A DNA stretch of 64,000 nucleotides from Polynucleobacter sp. JS-Safj-400b-B2 (GCF_018881975.1 NZ_JACVPJ010000010.1:1-64000); one strand, 5' to 3'. Positions 42,071 through 52,221 are shown, counted from the first letter of the stretch. Program-made: numbers and translations. Notes: a model not told the origin generated them from the sequence alone.

Positions 42071-43431
42071 AAATAACCAATAGTAAAAACTTCTTTTCAA
42101 TGAAGTTGGCTGCCTTTCGCAATAAGGGAAATGGATTTAATCGAAACAAATCAAGTTCACCCAATACAAAAGGTAAAAGCGATGAGAATCAATTGCTTTG
42201 GCTTTTAACGGATTTTGATAAGCGCTCACAGATTTATGGTGTGTCTTCCGGGATTTCTGGCTCTGTAGAAGCCCAAACGGCCAATTTTGAACCTAATGAA
42301 GGTGTATTGATCTCGTTTTCTGCAGATGACCATCGAATTGCTGCGGATGGTCAAGATCGGGCCATAAACTTGCGCGAGCGTGCCATAGAAGATTATGGAA
42401 CCCAACTATCCTTTTGGATGCACAAGTCTGCCAGCAATGGGGTTGATGGTAGCCGTAAAAAATCACAAACACTTTATGCAACAGCATTAGATCGAGTCAT
42501 CGACTCGTCCATGCCGATTATTTCAGGTTTGGCATTAATTGATCATTTGCTTTCCCAATATGAGTTTAATCACGGCTTAATTACAAGGCCATTAATTACT
42601 GGCTTTGCATTGCCGCAATCAACTACATCGCCAGATGGAAGCGAATCTTTGCAATTGCTCCTGATTTTGTATTATCTAGACGGGGATAACTATCTTGGAT
42701 CGCGTCCAGATCGCCCTGAATCAATGCGATTTCTCGTTACTCCAAATGTAACGCCCAGCGCTTATCAAGAAACGTTGGTAGATTTTCTAAGGCGTGCCGA
42801 TGCAAGTCAAACCACCACTGCCGGCGGATTTGATTATGAAGCTCAAGTTGTTCTTTTCGATATGACAGCCTTATCTTCGAATAAATTACCAATCGCATAC
42901 CCTAGTGAAAAATTAGTCTTTGGGGCTCCGATATCACTCATATTAAAAAGAGCTAGTAGTTTTTTAGGGGCCTGCTTATTTGCTTTAATTTCGATGATGG
43001 CTTGGTACGAGTATCGAATTATCAGCACAGAATCGAACTTGAGCAAGCTGCGTGAGACGCAAACTCAACTGCCCAAAGAGTTAAGCCAGACGGTACATGA
43101 GCAACTTGGCGCCTTTATTTCCGGCGGAAGCATTGATGTTGGTCAAGCCATTGACCTTGCTCAACAAGTTTATCAAAGCGGAGGCCATGTGAGCATGGAT
43201 CTTGATAGGGCGCACCTGGTGTTGCATAGCTACCTACCCAGACCACTAAAGCCAGGGGAGTTTATGTCAGAGCGTTCGCGAACGGCTCTACAAAGTTCTC
43301 CTCCGACCGGATGCACTAAGCGTTCCGTAAATTCCGATACAACCTTTACCGACATTGTGATTGATTATGATTGCCAAAACCAAACCACTTCCCGTACTAG
43401 TCGCCTTAGCCCTCTTTACACTCGCCGCTAG
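42067..43431 (+). CDS. pilO: PilO-type pilus accessory protein (R64 family)
   Basis: The 454-residue product starts at a GTG overlapping the secretin stop. It has a cytoplasmic actin-like N-half, one membrane helix near residues 300-317 (SFLGACLFALISMMAWYEY) and a periplasmic C-terminus with CTKR...DYDCQ cysteines. It matches the PAP_PilO pattern of IncI thin-pilus loci, which couples the cytoplasmic ATPase to the secretin. The pilP-position gene begins 65 bp before its end. Confidence 0.75.
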   Translation: MKITNSKNFFSMKLAAFRNKGNGFNRNKSSSPNTKGKSDENQLLWLLTDFDKRSQIYGVSSGISGSVEAQTANFEPNEGVLISFSADDHRIAADGQDRAINLRERAIEDYGTQLSFWMHKSASNGVDGSRKKSQTLYATALDRVIDSSMPIISGLALIDHLLSQYEFNHGLITRPLITGFALPQSTTSPDGSESLQLLLILYYLDGDNYLGSRPDRPESMRFLVTPNVTPSAYQETLVDFLRRADASQTTTAGGFDYEAQVVLFDMTALSSNKLPIAYPSEKLVFGAPISLILKRASSFLGACLFALISMMAWYEYRIISTESNLSKLRETQTQLPKELSQTVHEQLGAFISGGSIDVGQAIDLAQQVYQSGGHVSMDLDRAHLVLHSYLPRPLKPGEFMSERSRTALQSSPPTGCTKRSVNSDTTFTDIVIDYDCQNQTTSRTSRLSPLYTRR

Positions 43432-43933
43432 TTTTGGCGTTGCCCAACTTAAGGAGCGTGCCGATGACTTGCAAGCCCAGCAAGAGCAATTGAACGCTCA
43501 AGTAAGCAGGGCTTCGCAAGAAACGGGGCAATGGAAATCATTAATCATTGAGTGGGCCGCCGCTAATATGTTGCGTGATGACGGCGCTAAAGCCGTCCCG
43601 GCGCCTTCCAAAAAGATGCTCGAACCATTGGATACTGCTCTGGTTGTTGCATTAGCAACCCTACAAAGTAGTGCAACAAACCATCTTATTACGCTATCGC
43701 AGGTAAATCCAGCACAAGCTGCTCCAGGCATTAATAACCCTCTGGCAGCTACGGCCCGCCCAACAGGCGTTGAAGGCATCCGTGCTATCACCATTAATAT
43801 CAAAGCGCAATACAAAAGCGCTGACGATTTAAGCCTGTTCTTTGCAGATTTAATTCAAGCAGGCATTGGGGTTGGAAAGCTATCGATCTCCGGGGATCAC
43901 TTTGATGCACAAATAGATGTTTTTGGGAGCTAA
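43367..43933 (+). CDS. GspM/PilO-fold inner-membrane pilus protein (pilP position)
   Basis: The 188-residue product starts at the ATG at 43367, overlapping the previous gene by 65 bp in another frame. One N-terminal membrane helix (LVALALFTLAASFGVAQL) is followed by a Gln/Glu coiled coil and a ferredoxin-like domain (ITINIKAQYKSADDLSLFFADLI). This is the T2SS GspM/T4P PilO layout. It likely forms the inner-membrane alignment complex. Confidence 0.7.
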   Translation: MIAKTKPLPVLVALALFTLAASFGVAQLKERADDLQAQQEQLNAQVSRASQETGQWKSLIIEWAAANMLRDDGAKAVPAPSKKMLEPLDTALVVALATLQSSATNHLITLSQVNPAQAAPGINNPLAATARPTGVEGIRAITINIKAQYKSADDLSLFFADLIQAGIGVGKLSISGDHFDAQIDVFGS

Positions 43934-43935
43934 AT

Positions 43936-45966
43936 GTGAATCGATTTTCGTTGCGCAAACTTGTTGACCAGTCTGACCTCATTTACAAAGAGGGCGCTAA
44001 TGACCTGGAAAGTAATGCGACGTCTTCAGAGGAGCTTATGGACTCCGAGTCCGCTTATGCGGTTGTTAGCCCAATCAACTCAGACTTAAGGATTTCATCT
44101 GATTTCGCTGGAAAGTTAACCCAAGGACAATCTCTTGAGCTGAATCACGAATTAAATAACGAGGTCAACAAACAGCCGGAGCCGCCTGCAGGCGTCGCAG
44201 ACTGGCTACTAACTCAAGTTCACCAAAACGAAATTGAGCTTGTTAAATTGCTGCGTAATAAAGGCCTGCGCGATTCTCATATTTTGATGGCAATATCAAG
44301 AGCGAGGCAAACTGGAGAGAGTTTGCTGGACATCATGCGGCCCGAAGATTATGGCTTTTTAAGCATGGAGCAGATAGCTCAAGTAATTGCACAGCTTAAT
44401 GATATGGAGTATATCGATGGGTTTGAGGCGGCAAGATTGCTTGATGAGGCTAGCCTTGAAAAACATCAAATTGTGCTACGCAGTGACGGCCCCAGCACCT
44501 TTATGCCACTGTGTGTAATGGACGACCATTCTAGTGGCCGTTCGAACATTGAAGTATTGATTTCTGACACGCAAGCTCGCAGCTTAGCAAGGCATACATT
44601 TTCAGGACATACGTGTCAATTTAGAGTTGCTAGCGAGGGGGTTATAAATAATTTATATCGACGCGTCTTTGGCAATACAAAGCAAGCGCTAGAAATTTCT
44701 TATGTGTCCTATAAAAAAGCGTTAGACGCAAAAGATCAGGATGGCGAAGCTGGCAATCACAAAGAGGCTGTATTAATGGCTCTAGCACGTCATGCTTGCT
44801 ATGCCGGGGCCTCTGATATACGCATGCAACCAATGGCCTCCGGTCGAGGAGGGCAAGTTTTACTTCGCATTGATGGTATTTATCGTGACTTAATGTTTTT
44901 GCGCTGGGATGTTTATCGTGCCTTGATCAATGTCTTAATCGACGAATCAGGCAAAAGCGAAGAATTGCGCCGTGGGCCAATTGAAACGGTATTGCATTTT
45001 GATGGCTCTAGATATTCAGCAAGACGCAATGCAAACTTGGATCTTGCAAATCGCTATGCCTTTCGGGTCGAGCTGATTCGTACTTTGCCAGAAGAAACTG
45101 ATATGGCCTACACCACCATGGTTGCCAGAATTATTGACAATCAAGCGGAAGAGGTTGACTTGCATAGACTTGGGATTGATAGTAAAACCCTTGAAAAATT
45201 AGCCTCCTATTTGATGCGACGCGCTGGAATTTTATTTACCACGGGGGCGGTAGGTTCAGGTAAATCCACTCTGCAAACAGCTTGTTTACGCGCTTTTGTA
45301 GATCCAATCGCCAGAAGTGTGCAAACCATCGATAACCCACGTGAATTTGCCATGGGTACATGGATGCAGTACCAGCAGCCATCTGATGCTAGCGAGGGGG
45401 AGGGCGCAACTAATATTGCTACCGGCCTACTCAGAAACGCTGTCGACGTTGCGGTGCCGGGCGAAACACGTACGCCAGCAATGGCGAAGTTGGTCATGCA
45501 AATGGCGAATATGGCGGTGTTTTGCATGACAACCATGCACAACAATAAAGCTGTTTCTGCTATTGCGAGGCTTAAAGATTTGGGAATAGAGTATGCCCAA
45601 ATTGCCGATACGGTATGCGGCATCTTAGCTTTAGCGCTCCTGCGCATTTTATGCCCACAGTGCAAGATCTCTGATGAGCGTAGCGCAACAATGAGCGCCT
45701 TAAAGCAAGCCCCCTGGGTAAACGACTCGAAACCATTTCGGGTCGGTCCTGGTTGCCCGCATTGTCATATGACTGGCTACCGAGGTCGCAAGCTAACCTA
45801 TGAGCTACTTGATATCGATGTGACGGTAGCGCAGATGATTCATGGTGGAGCACCTCTTTCCGAAATAGAAAAACATGCCATTGCCCCACAAGATTCAATG
45901 TATGGCCATGGATTGAATTTGGTTGGCGCAGGAGAAGTGGATCTTGAGCAGGTGGTGTCCCTATGA
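43936..45966 (+). CDS. pilQ: PilQ-type pilus assembly ATPase (GspE superfamily)
   Basis: The 676-residue product has a GTG start. An N-terminal GspE-N-like domain (about 80-190) leads to Walker A GAVGSGKST at about 436-444, and an unusual Walker B, VDVAVPGETRTP, replaces the common VGEIRD. A zinc site CPQC...CPHC follows at about 572-609. It powers pilus polymerisation. It overlaps pilR by 4 bp. Confidence 0.9.
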   Translation: MNRFSLRKLVDQSDLIYKEGANDLESNATSSEELMDSESAYAVVSPINSDLRISSDFAGKLTQGQSLELNHELNNEVNKQPEPPAGVADWLLTQVHQNEIELVKLLRNKGLRDSHILMAISRARQTGESLLDIMRPEDYGFLSMEQIAQVIAQLNDMEYIDGFEAARLLDEASLEKHQIVLRSDGPSTFMPLCVMDDHSSGRSNIEVLISDTQARSLARHTFSGHTCQFRVASEGVINNLYRRVFGNTKQALEISYVSYKKALDAKDQDGEAGNHKEAVLMALARHACYAGASDIRMQPMASGRGGQVLLRIDGIYRDLMFLRWDVYRALINVLIDESGKSEELRRGPIETVLHFDGSRYSARRNANLDLANRYAFRVELIRTLPEETDMAYTTMVARIIDNQAEEVDLHRLGIDSKTLEKLASYLMRRAGILFTTGAVGSGKSTLQTACLRAFVDPIARSVQTIDNPREFAMGTWMQYQQPSDASEGEGATNIATGLLRNAVDVAVPGETRTPAMAKLVMQMANMAVFCMTTMHNNKAVSAIARLKDLGIEYAQIADTVCGILALALLRILCPQCKISDERSATMSALKQAPWVNDSKPFRVGPGCPHCHMTGYRGRKLTYELLDIDVTVAQMIHGGAPLSEIEKHAIAPQDSMYGHGLNLVGAGEVDLEQVVSL

Positions 45967-47159
45967 AGCTGGTTTATACCTTTACGGCCACCCACCCGAC
46001 TAGGCGTGAACGTATTAGCGGACTCATTGACGCTCAATCACGCGCCAGCGCTATATATTCCGTCAAAAAAATGGGATTAGAGCGAATAGCCCTCAAGCTC
46101 AATATATCGCAAGCAATCTATTCATTGATTAGCGGCACCCGTAGCGTTTCGCCGCCCGAGCTGGCTCGTTTTTATCAAACATTGTCGCGCCGATTGCTTT
46201 TGCGTATGGATGAGGCGGAAATATTGCGCACTGCACAGGACTACTTAATTGATGGCCGCATGCGCTCAGCCGCAGCCATCATGTATGCCCAAAGACGCTC
46301 TAATGTAAGCCTTGGGCAGTCTATGTTATCTGCGGGACTACCAGAACGAGATGCCAGCGTCATTATGGCCATTGAATCTCGTTCAGCACAAAAGGCGAGC
46401 GCTTTTGCCGATCTTGCCAGGGAAACTCAGGAGCGCTTCCAGTTGGGACGTGATTTAAAAGGCCTGTTTCGTATGCCAAAGGTTCTAGCAGCTATTGTTT
46501 GGTTTGCTGGAGGTCCTTTTTTAGTGCTCTTGATCATGCCGGTACAGATCGCAACTAGCAATCAATTTGACATCAAATTACCTTCATGGATTGCGGCATA
46601 TTACGCGGCAATTACGTGGTTAAACGACCATCTTGTTATTGCAACAATTATTTATCTCGCCGTTCCAGCGGGCTTAGTCGCGCTGCTGAAGTCATCCTTT
46701 GTGCAAAAGCAAGTAGAGCGGATTAGTGTGGTTAAGCGATTTTTAGATCTTCGAGAGCATGCGGCTCTATGGGGGTCTTTTGCAATGCTATACGGTGCCG
46801 GCGAAATTGCGCAGCGTATTTGTGTGCTGCTGCGTAAAACAGTATCTCTACCAAACACAGCTCAATGCTTGGACCGCATGGCAAGGGCACATCTTGCCGG
46901 TAGAGACAATATTGTTGCCGTGCGTGCAGCAATGTGGCCACGCTGGGTTGAGTCGGCGCTAATTGCTGCCTATCAAACTGATTTTGAAGAGGAAATGAAT
47001 CGCAGCGTCATGCTTTGGCGTGAGGACCTTGCATGGCAAATAGCCGCTCTCAAATTTTGGGCCAAGATGCTTGATGTTTTGTCTCAAACCCTCGTTGTAG
47101 GCATTTTTGCCTTCAACGTGTCTGTCATTCCAGCCATTACCGCACTGGCTGGCAGTTAA
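45963..47159 (+). CDS. pilR: PilR-type inner-membrane platform protein (GspF family)
   Basis: The 398-residue product has two T2SSF domains, three membrane helices (about 178-200, 222-245 and 370-392), and the GspF pattern LARFYQTLSRRLLLRMDEAE near residue 63. It is the platform that the ATPase turns to add pilin subunits. Confidence 0.9.
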   Translation: MKLVYTFTATHPTRRERISGLIDAQSRASAIYSVKKMGLERIALKLNISQAIYSLISGTRSVSPPELARFYQTLSRRLLLRMDEAEILRTAQDYLIDGRMRSAAAIMYAQRRSNVSLGQSMLSAGLPERDASVIMAIESRSAQKASAFADLARETQERFQLGRDLKGLFRMPKVLAAIVWFAGGPFLVLLIMPVQIATSNQFDIKLPSWIAAYYAAITWLNDHLVIATIIYLAVPAGLVALLKSSFVQKQVERISVVKRFLDLREHAALWGSFAMLYGAGEIAQRICVLLRKTVSLPNTAQCLDRMARAHLAGRDNIVAVRAAMWPRWVESALIAAYQTDFEEEMNRSVMLWREDLAWQIAALKFWAKMLDVLSQTLVVGIFAFNVSVIPAITALAGS

Positions 47160-47213
47160 TTGCAGCTTACTTACATCAACCGAATGAAATAACACCTTAA
47201 ATAGGAGTCAACC

Positions 47214-47870
47214 ATGAAATACACAAATCACTTAAGACAAATCTATCAACATATTAAGCATTCGTTAGCAGTGCACAAATCGACAGTACCCGCATCAACA
47301 CAAGAGGGTAATACCCAAATGTATATGTGGATTGCAGTACTGGCGTTGGTGGCGATTATGAGCACGGTAATCGGCCTTAATTGGAACTCATCGAAATCTA
47401 AAGCCACAGCCATGTATGAATCTATGCAAAACGTGAATAAGGCGCTTGAAATTGCTGTTCTAGATATTAGCTGCTTTCCTATGACGCCAAATGTCCTTTT
47501 TGATAGCACTCAAGCGACTGCAGCTAATAGCTATTGTGGTGTAGCAGCCACTACGAGTTGGAATGGACCCTATCTAAAGGCTAAGCCAGTAGATGGCAAC
47601 GGCAATATCAAAATGCCAAATGTTAACTCCGATAGCGTCATCTCAATTGGCAGAGTAGCAACAACGGTAAATAACATGAATTGGATTTATTACACCCAGG
47701 TTAACGATGTTCCTAATGATGTCCTACAACAGGCAATGAAATTGTGTTCAAACTCAGCCACTAATGCCAATGCCGGCAATATTGCTGCGCAACTTCAGAC
47801 TCAGCCTTGCGGATATACGGCTGGCGCATCGACAGGTAGCTTTTATACCTACATCAATATGACGCAGTAA
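47214..47870 (+). CDS. pilS: Major prepilin (PilS-like)
   Basis: The ATG has AGGAGTC upstream. The product has 218 residues and a long leader of about 36 residues, then EG/NTQMYMWIAVLALVAIM, a hydrophobic alpha1 helix with a probable cleavage after Gly. The usual Glu at mature position 5 is replaced by Tyr. The globular part has several Cys (SCFPM; SYCG; LCSN; PCGY) able to form the disulfide typical of type IVb pilins. Confidence 0.82.
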   Translation: MKYTNHLRQIYQHIKHSLAVHKSTVPASTQEGNTQMYMWIAVLALVAIMSTVIGLNWNSSKSKATAMYESMQNVNKALEIAVLDISCFPMTPNVLFDSTQATAANSYCGVAATTSWNGPYLKAKPVDGNGNIKMPNVNSDSVISIGRVATTVNNMNWIYYTQVNDVPNDVLQQAMKLCSNSATNANAGNIAAQLQTQPCGYTAGASTGSFYTYINMTQ

Positions 47871-47895
47871 GAAAGGAATTGGCTGGGTCTTGAGA

Positions 47896-48783
47896 ATGAG
47901 CGAGCACACTAACATACCGACTAAGGAAAAGGGCAATGCGATAATGCTCTCGGCTATTGCGATCATGATTGCAATGCTTGCATTAGCACAAGCAATTGGA
48001 ACTCAAGTACGACAAAAGACCCTTGCCTCTGATGCGAAGATTAAATCTGCGTATGTAGCCAGTATTGCATCGCGCATTCAAAGTGCGTACGCAATAACCA
48101 TTTCTCAACTTAATACCGCCAATATCGCTAGCGCACCTTTATCGGCACTGGTTACTGGTGGCGATACGCAACCCGTTTCCGGAGCCGCTATTTTGAACGG
48201 TATCGGTGAGTTATCGCCGCATTACGGACTTAAAGTTGCGAGTTCGAATTCGATTTCCCTTGGCTTTAATCAAGCTCCCGTTGCGCGAATAATTGCAATC
48301 TGGATACCCCCTACAGGGCATGTTGATACCAGCTCAATTAATCCTGTTACCGGAGTCTTTACAGCCGATCCAAGCGTGTTATATCAAGCACAGGTCAATG
48401 GAGTTGCCTTACAAACAAGCGCCTATGGGGCTACTCAAGATGCCTTAACTGCTGCAAGACAATCTTTTCAGCGATATTTTGTGACTCGCCGCCTCGCCAC
48501 GGGAAACGATGCCCAAAATTTTTATAGGGCCGCCAACTGTGGAACCCCGCTTCCCGTCGAATTGCCTTGTCTTGATACACCCACCACCTTAACTGCTTCA
48601 ATGGTTAATGGTGCAGGCATCAACTTCCAAGGTCTATTGGATGGCTGGGGAGGCACCCTGCAGTTTGCGAATCCAAATAGCGGAAATGCACCCTTTACAG
48701 CTTCCATATCAGCTCAAATTCCCTATGGCGCAGTTGGATCGGGCAATACCCGTCTATTAACCACCACTATTGATCAACCCTAA
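47896..48783 (+). CDS. Prepilin-like minor pilin
   Basis: The 295-residue product has a short leader, KEKG/NAIMLSAIAIMIAMLAL, again lacking Glu5, followed by a long polar domain with NCGTPLPVELPCLDTP cysteines and a DGWGGTLQFANPN segment. It shares the DGWG motif with the prepilin at 49897. It is possibly a minor or tip pilin. Confidence 0.7.
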   Translation: MSEHTNIPTKEKGNAIMLSAIAIMIAMLALAQAIGTQVRQKTLASDAKIKSAYVASIASRIQSAYAITISQLNTANIASAPLSALVTGGDTQPVSGAAILNGIGELSPHYGLKVASSNSISLGFNQAPVARIIAIWIPPTGHVDTSSINPVTGVFTADPSVLYQAQVNGVALQTSAYGATQDALTAARQSFQRYFVTRRLATGNDAQNFYRAANCGTPLPVELPCLDTPTTLTASMVNGAGINFQGLLDGWGGTLQFANPNSGNAPFTASISAQIPYGAVGSGNTRLLTTTIDQP

Positions 48784-48802
48784 CCAATTTCTGTATTTAG
48801 CC

Positions 48803-49879
48803 ATGACCACCATCAATCTAGAAAATCCGCTTTCTCTAATTTTGCAAGATATTTTGAAGGACCCATCTGTCACGGATATTGAGCTTCAGGAATTCAGTTC
48901 AATTTGGATTCGAAATGAAAATGGCTTTGGACGCTGGGGGGCTGAACCCCTAGCTTTTAATGTTTTAAAGGAATTTCTAAGCTCGCAAATATATGGCGGC
49001 AACAAACCAGAAGAAGCGCTTTCCCATAAAGGCGGATCGGATGACGCCGGGATTGTGCTCGGTCAAACCCGCATGCGCGCGACAATTTATGTTGCAGGGG
49101 GACTTCTCAATCTCATTTTGCGTGTTCACCCAAAGCGAATTTTGCAATTTGAGGAGTTAGGATTGCCATCGCAGATACTGGAATATGCAATGCGGCCAGT
49201 TGGCATCAATCTCGTTACGGGCGGCTTAAATTCTGGCAAGTCCACCACATTGCATTCGATTATCGATTACCTCAATCGCACACAGGCGCTTAATATTCTG
49301 ACGCTTGAAGATCCAATTGAACCAAAACATGTCGACATTAAATCACGCGTCATTCAACGTGAGGTGGGGGAGGGCAAGGACTGCATTTCTTTTGAGAAGG
49401 GGTTGGAAGCAGCCCTGCGTAGTGACATTAACGTTCTATTGGGCGGCGAGATTCGAAATGCTCAAACCATGGCTTTTATGATTGAGGCGGCCAGGACCGG
49501 GCAATTATCCATGGCGACCGTTCACACCAATGGCGCCATGGAAACTGTTTCGAGAGTTGCGGGATTTTTTGAGGGAGCCAACAGAGAGGCCGCGTTACAG
49601 GGTCTGTCAGAACTCCTCAATATTGTGGTGTCTCAGGTACGACTTCGCGACAAGGATAAAAAAGTGGTAATTGCTTGCGAAATTTTGATTCCAACGCCAG
49701 CGATTCGTAATGCGATTAAAGAAAACAAGATGAACACCATCTATCAAGAGATGATGGGAAATCCGAGTCATGGCCATGTATTGCTCAATAGCAGTTTGGC
49801 AAAATTAGTTCTAGAAGATCGCATTACTTTAGAGCAGGCTAAATCGGTTTCGCGCAATCCTCACGATTTAATTGTCTAA
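48803..49879 (+). CDS. PilT-like second pilus ATPase
   Basis: From the ATG at 48803 the product is 358 residues. Walker A GGLNSGKSTT lies at about 139-148, then ILTLEDPIE, Walker B LLGGEIRNAQTMAF near 220 and ATVHTNGAMETVSRVAGFF, the PilT/VirB11-superfamily order without the zinc domain. A retraction or auxiliary motor is the best guess. R64-type thin-pilus loci lack a PilT motor as far as I know, so this gene is unusual. Confidence 0.75.
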   Translation: MTTINLENPLSLILQDILKDPSVTDIELQEFSSIWIRNENGFGRWGAEPLAFNVLKEFLSSQIYGGNKPEEALSHKGGSDDAGIVLGQTRMRATIYVAGGLLNLILRVHPKRILQFEELGLPSQILEYAMRPVGINLVTGGLNSGKSTTLHSIIDYLNRTQALNILTLEDPIEPKHVDIKSRVIQREVGEGKDCISFEKGLEAALRSDINVLLGGEIRNAQTMAFMIEAARTGQLSMATVHTNGAMETVSRVAGFFEGANREAALQGLSELLNIVVSQVRLRDKDKKVVIACEILIPTPAIRNAIKENKMNTIYQEMMGNPSHGHVLLNSSLAKLVLEDRITLEQAKSVSRNPHDLIV

Positions 49880-49896
49880 GAATAATCATTAAAGCC

Positions 49897-50904
49897 ATGC
49901 TCAAAATGTCATTTTTAATATCAATTAAAGATTGCTTAAGGCCAAAGCAAGATGGGCGGGAGCGTGGTCAAACGGCAATGTATTCGCTACTGGTTGCAAT
50001 CACTATATTTGCCCTATTTATGCTACCTGTTGGTGAGGCATTCTCAAACGCCCAGGCATTTTACTCAAAACTAGAAACACAAAACCGTCTATCTGACATT
50101 GCTGGAGCAATTACCAATGCCTACACGGCCAATACCAAATTGGTTGAGTCGCAAACTGGAGCTGTATTGGTATTGCCGCTAGGAACAATGTCTCCAGTCG
50201 CTCCGCAAGTGCTTTCTGGCGGGACTCGCATGTGCTTAAGCAATAGCGCAACTTTAGCTCCGCTTGCAACTTACACCAACCTATCAACTTCTATTGTCTA
50301 TAAGGACGGATATGGTAAACCCATGTGCTTTCTTATATCCAGTCAACTCTCGACAACAACTAGCGGTCAAACAATTTATTACCATAATATTGCGATTATT
50401 TCTGCCGGTCGTGACGGTTCAATTGCCCCATCAACCGCATTGACAGCATCCGGAGCCTTGGTAACCGGAGGTGATGATCAAGGGCGATTAATCGATGGCA
50501 GTAGCATTAATAGTGGGCAAATGACCATAACTTTAGCGCGCATGAATGCATTGGTTTCAGCGCTACAGAGCTATTTCTATGGTCGATACCAAAGCAACAG
50601 TAACCGCGATCCCAGCCTAGACTACTTCACAAATGCCTCCGATACAGTTGGCATTATTCCCGATACCGGTGGAGTGCCGATACTAGCCACTAACGCCAAT
50701 TTATTGGCAGCCTTAGGGTTATCGGGCCAAGCATTGCAAGATGGTTGGGGAAATGTATTTACCTTTGATAACAGCTCTAGCCTAGTTAGAAATCCTAGCA
50801 ACCTGAATGGCGTTGCTTATACAAACGCGCCTTTCACATCACAAATTTGCACCACTTTACCTGGCGGCCAATCTTTGTGTCTATCAGCCCTAGGGTCCTA
50901 TTAA
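49897..50904 (+). CDS. Prepilin-like minor pilin
   Basis: The 335-residue product has a 25-residue basic leader, RERG/QTAMYSLLVAITIFALFM, lacking Glu5 like its neighbours. It has a QDGWGNVFTFDN segment near the C-terminus, equivalent to DGWGGTLQF of the prepilin at 47896, and four Cys residues. It is probably a minor pilin or PilV-like tip adhesin; no shufflon-type repeats are seen at its 3' end. Confidence 0.65.
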   Translation: MLKMSFLISIKDCLRPKQDGRERGQTAMYSLLVAITIFALFMLPVGEAFSNAQAFYSKLETQNRLSDIAGAITNAYTANTKLVESQTGAVLVLPLGTMSPVAPQVLSGGTRMCLSNSATLAPLATYTNLSTSIVYKDGYGKPMCFLISSQLSTTTSGQTIYYHNIAIISAGRDGSIAPSTALTASGALVTGGDDQGRLIDGSSINSGQMTITLARMNALVSALQSYFYGRYQSNSNRDPSLDYFTNASDTVGIIPDTGGVPILATNANLLAALGLSGQALQDGWGNVFTFDNSSSLVRNPSNLNGVAYTNAPFTSQICTTLPGGQSLCLSALGSY

Positions 50905-50947
50905 TGTCAACACAAATCATCATCGCCATCTCACAGCAGGAGACTTT

Positions 50948-52198
50948 ATGAAATATCAATTACAAACCCGCCTTACCCTTTTGGCCGTGCAACTAGCCAT
51001 AACGGGAGTTGTCATTTCTAGCAATGCATTTTCTGCCGATGTGGCTGCTGGGCAAGCGCTAGAAGGCGGTTCGGGGCCCATTGATCAGAACAAAATCAAG
51101 CAAAATACCCAAAAGCCAAAGTTAGAGCCTCTTAGATCTGACCCAAATGCCTTGTTGATGGGTAAATCAAAGACGAATGCAACTCCAAAAGACTCAAAAG
51201 ATGTTGTCAAAGAGGATGTAAAAGTCGACGTAAAAGAGCAAAAGCCCAATCCATTTGGAGGTAGTGAAGTTGGTGCGGCGCCAACCACAAAGGATGGGGC
51301 GGCAAGCAATCGCTCGGCGACTCAAAAAGCTTCTCAATCAGCCACCCAGAAGGCCGACGACGAGTCTCATATCAACCCTATGACTGGCAAGACAATGAGC
51401 GTTGAGGATTTGGATATGCGATTGGCTAAAACCACCAAACTTGCCCTAATAGCCGAGCAGGAAAAACGAATTCGCGAACTTACCCCAGCGATACCAGGCG
51501 TTGCAAACACTCAGGGCGCCAGTCAGGGCAACAGTCCGCCCGCCGCCCCAATCCAGGCCCAAGCACAAGCCCAAAAGATACCGACACTCTCTAAAAAGGA
51601 AAAGCTTGCTCTCGAAAAAATGGAAAAGGAACGACGCGCTCAAGCGGCAATGCCTCCGCCAGCACAATATCCGCAGCTTGTTGGGTTAATGAATCAATCC
51701 GGGCGAACTATGGCCATGATTTCATTAGGAGGGGAAACTGTTGTGGTTGGCAAGGGCGAAATGGTTTATGGCAGGCATATCGATGCTGTTGACGATCGCG
51801 GTGTAATTATTTCAGGAATGCGCATTGGACTGAATAATGCCTTGGAAGCCACACGATTTACTTCTGTTGATGAGCAAAAGGTTCCCTCCGCTGGCGCTGG
51901 TAATAATGGCACCAGCGGAACTACCGCGGTAAGTGCGATTGCGCGTGTTAGCACCAGCTCAACAATCAACGCAGACGGCACAAGCGGCCAAAATCGCATC
52001 GCAACGGGCGCAGGAGCCGCGCCAAATTACAGCGGCCCGATGCCAGCCCCGCTAGGCTCAGCAAACCCCATGGCCAACACAGGGTCACCACAAGTAAGCA
52101 CAGCGCCAACGACGCCCGTTCGCAATTCAATAGTTCCGGGCTCAATTTCTGGCGCCAATATCCCCAGCTCACCAAGTGCAAATAACCCTGCCAATTAA
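50948..52198 (+). CDS. pilP: PilP-family pilus biogenesis protein
   Basis: The ATG has AGGAGAC upstream. The 416-residue product has a signal peptide (to about residue 29, SNAFSA), a Lys/Asp/Glu spacer, and the PilP-like helix MSVEDLDMRLAKTTKLALIAEQ. A Pro/Ala/Gln linker and a small beta domain (LVGLMNQSGRTMAMISLGGET, then GEMVYGRHIDAV) follow, with a long disordered Ser/Gly/Pro tail. It lies far from pilO, unlike in R64. Confidence 0.7.
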   Translation: MKYQLQTRLTLLAVQLAITGVVISSNAFSADVAAGQALEGGSGPIDQNKIKQNTQKPKLEPLRSDPNALLMGKSKTNATPKDSKDVVKEDVKVDVKEQKPNPFGGSEVGAAPTTKDGAASNRSATQKASQSATQKADDESHINPMTGKTMSVEDLDMRLAKTTKLALIAEQEKRIRELTPAIPGVANTQGASQGNSPPAAPIQAQAQAQKIPTLSKKEKLALEKMEKERRAQAAMPPPAQYPQLVGLMNQSGRTMAMISLGGETVVVGKGEMVYGRHIDAVDDRGVIISGMRIGLNNALEATRFTSVDEQKVPSAGAGNNGTSGTTAVSAIARVSTSSTINADGTSGQNRIATGAGAAPNYSGPMPAPLGSANPMANTGSPQVSTAPTTPVRNSIVPGSISGANIPSSPSANNPAN

Positions 52199-52221
52199 TT
52201 TGTTAACTGAAATTACTCAAT

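Noticed and set aside
49897..50904. Shufflon at the 3' end of a PilV-like gene
   Set aside because: No 19-bp inverted sfx-type repeats or alternative C-terminal segments are visible and no shufflon recombinase gene is present.
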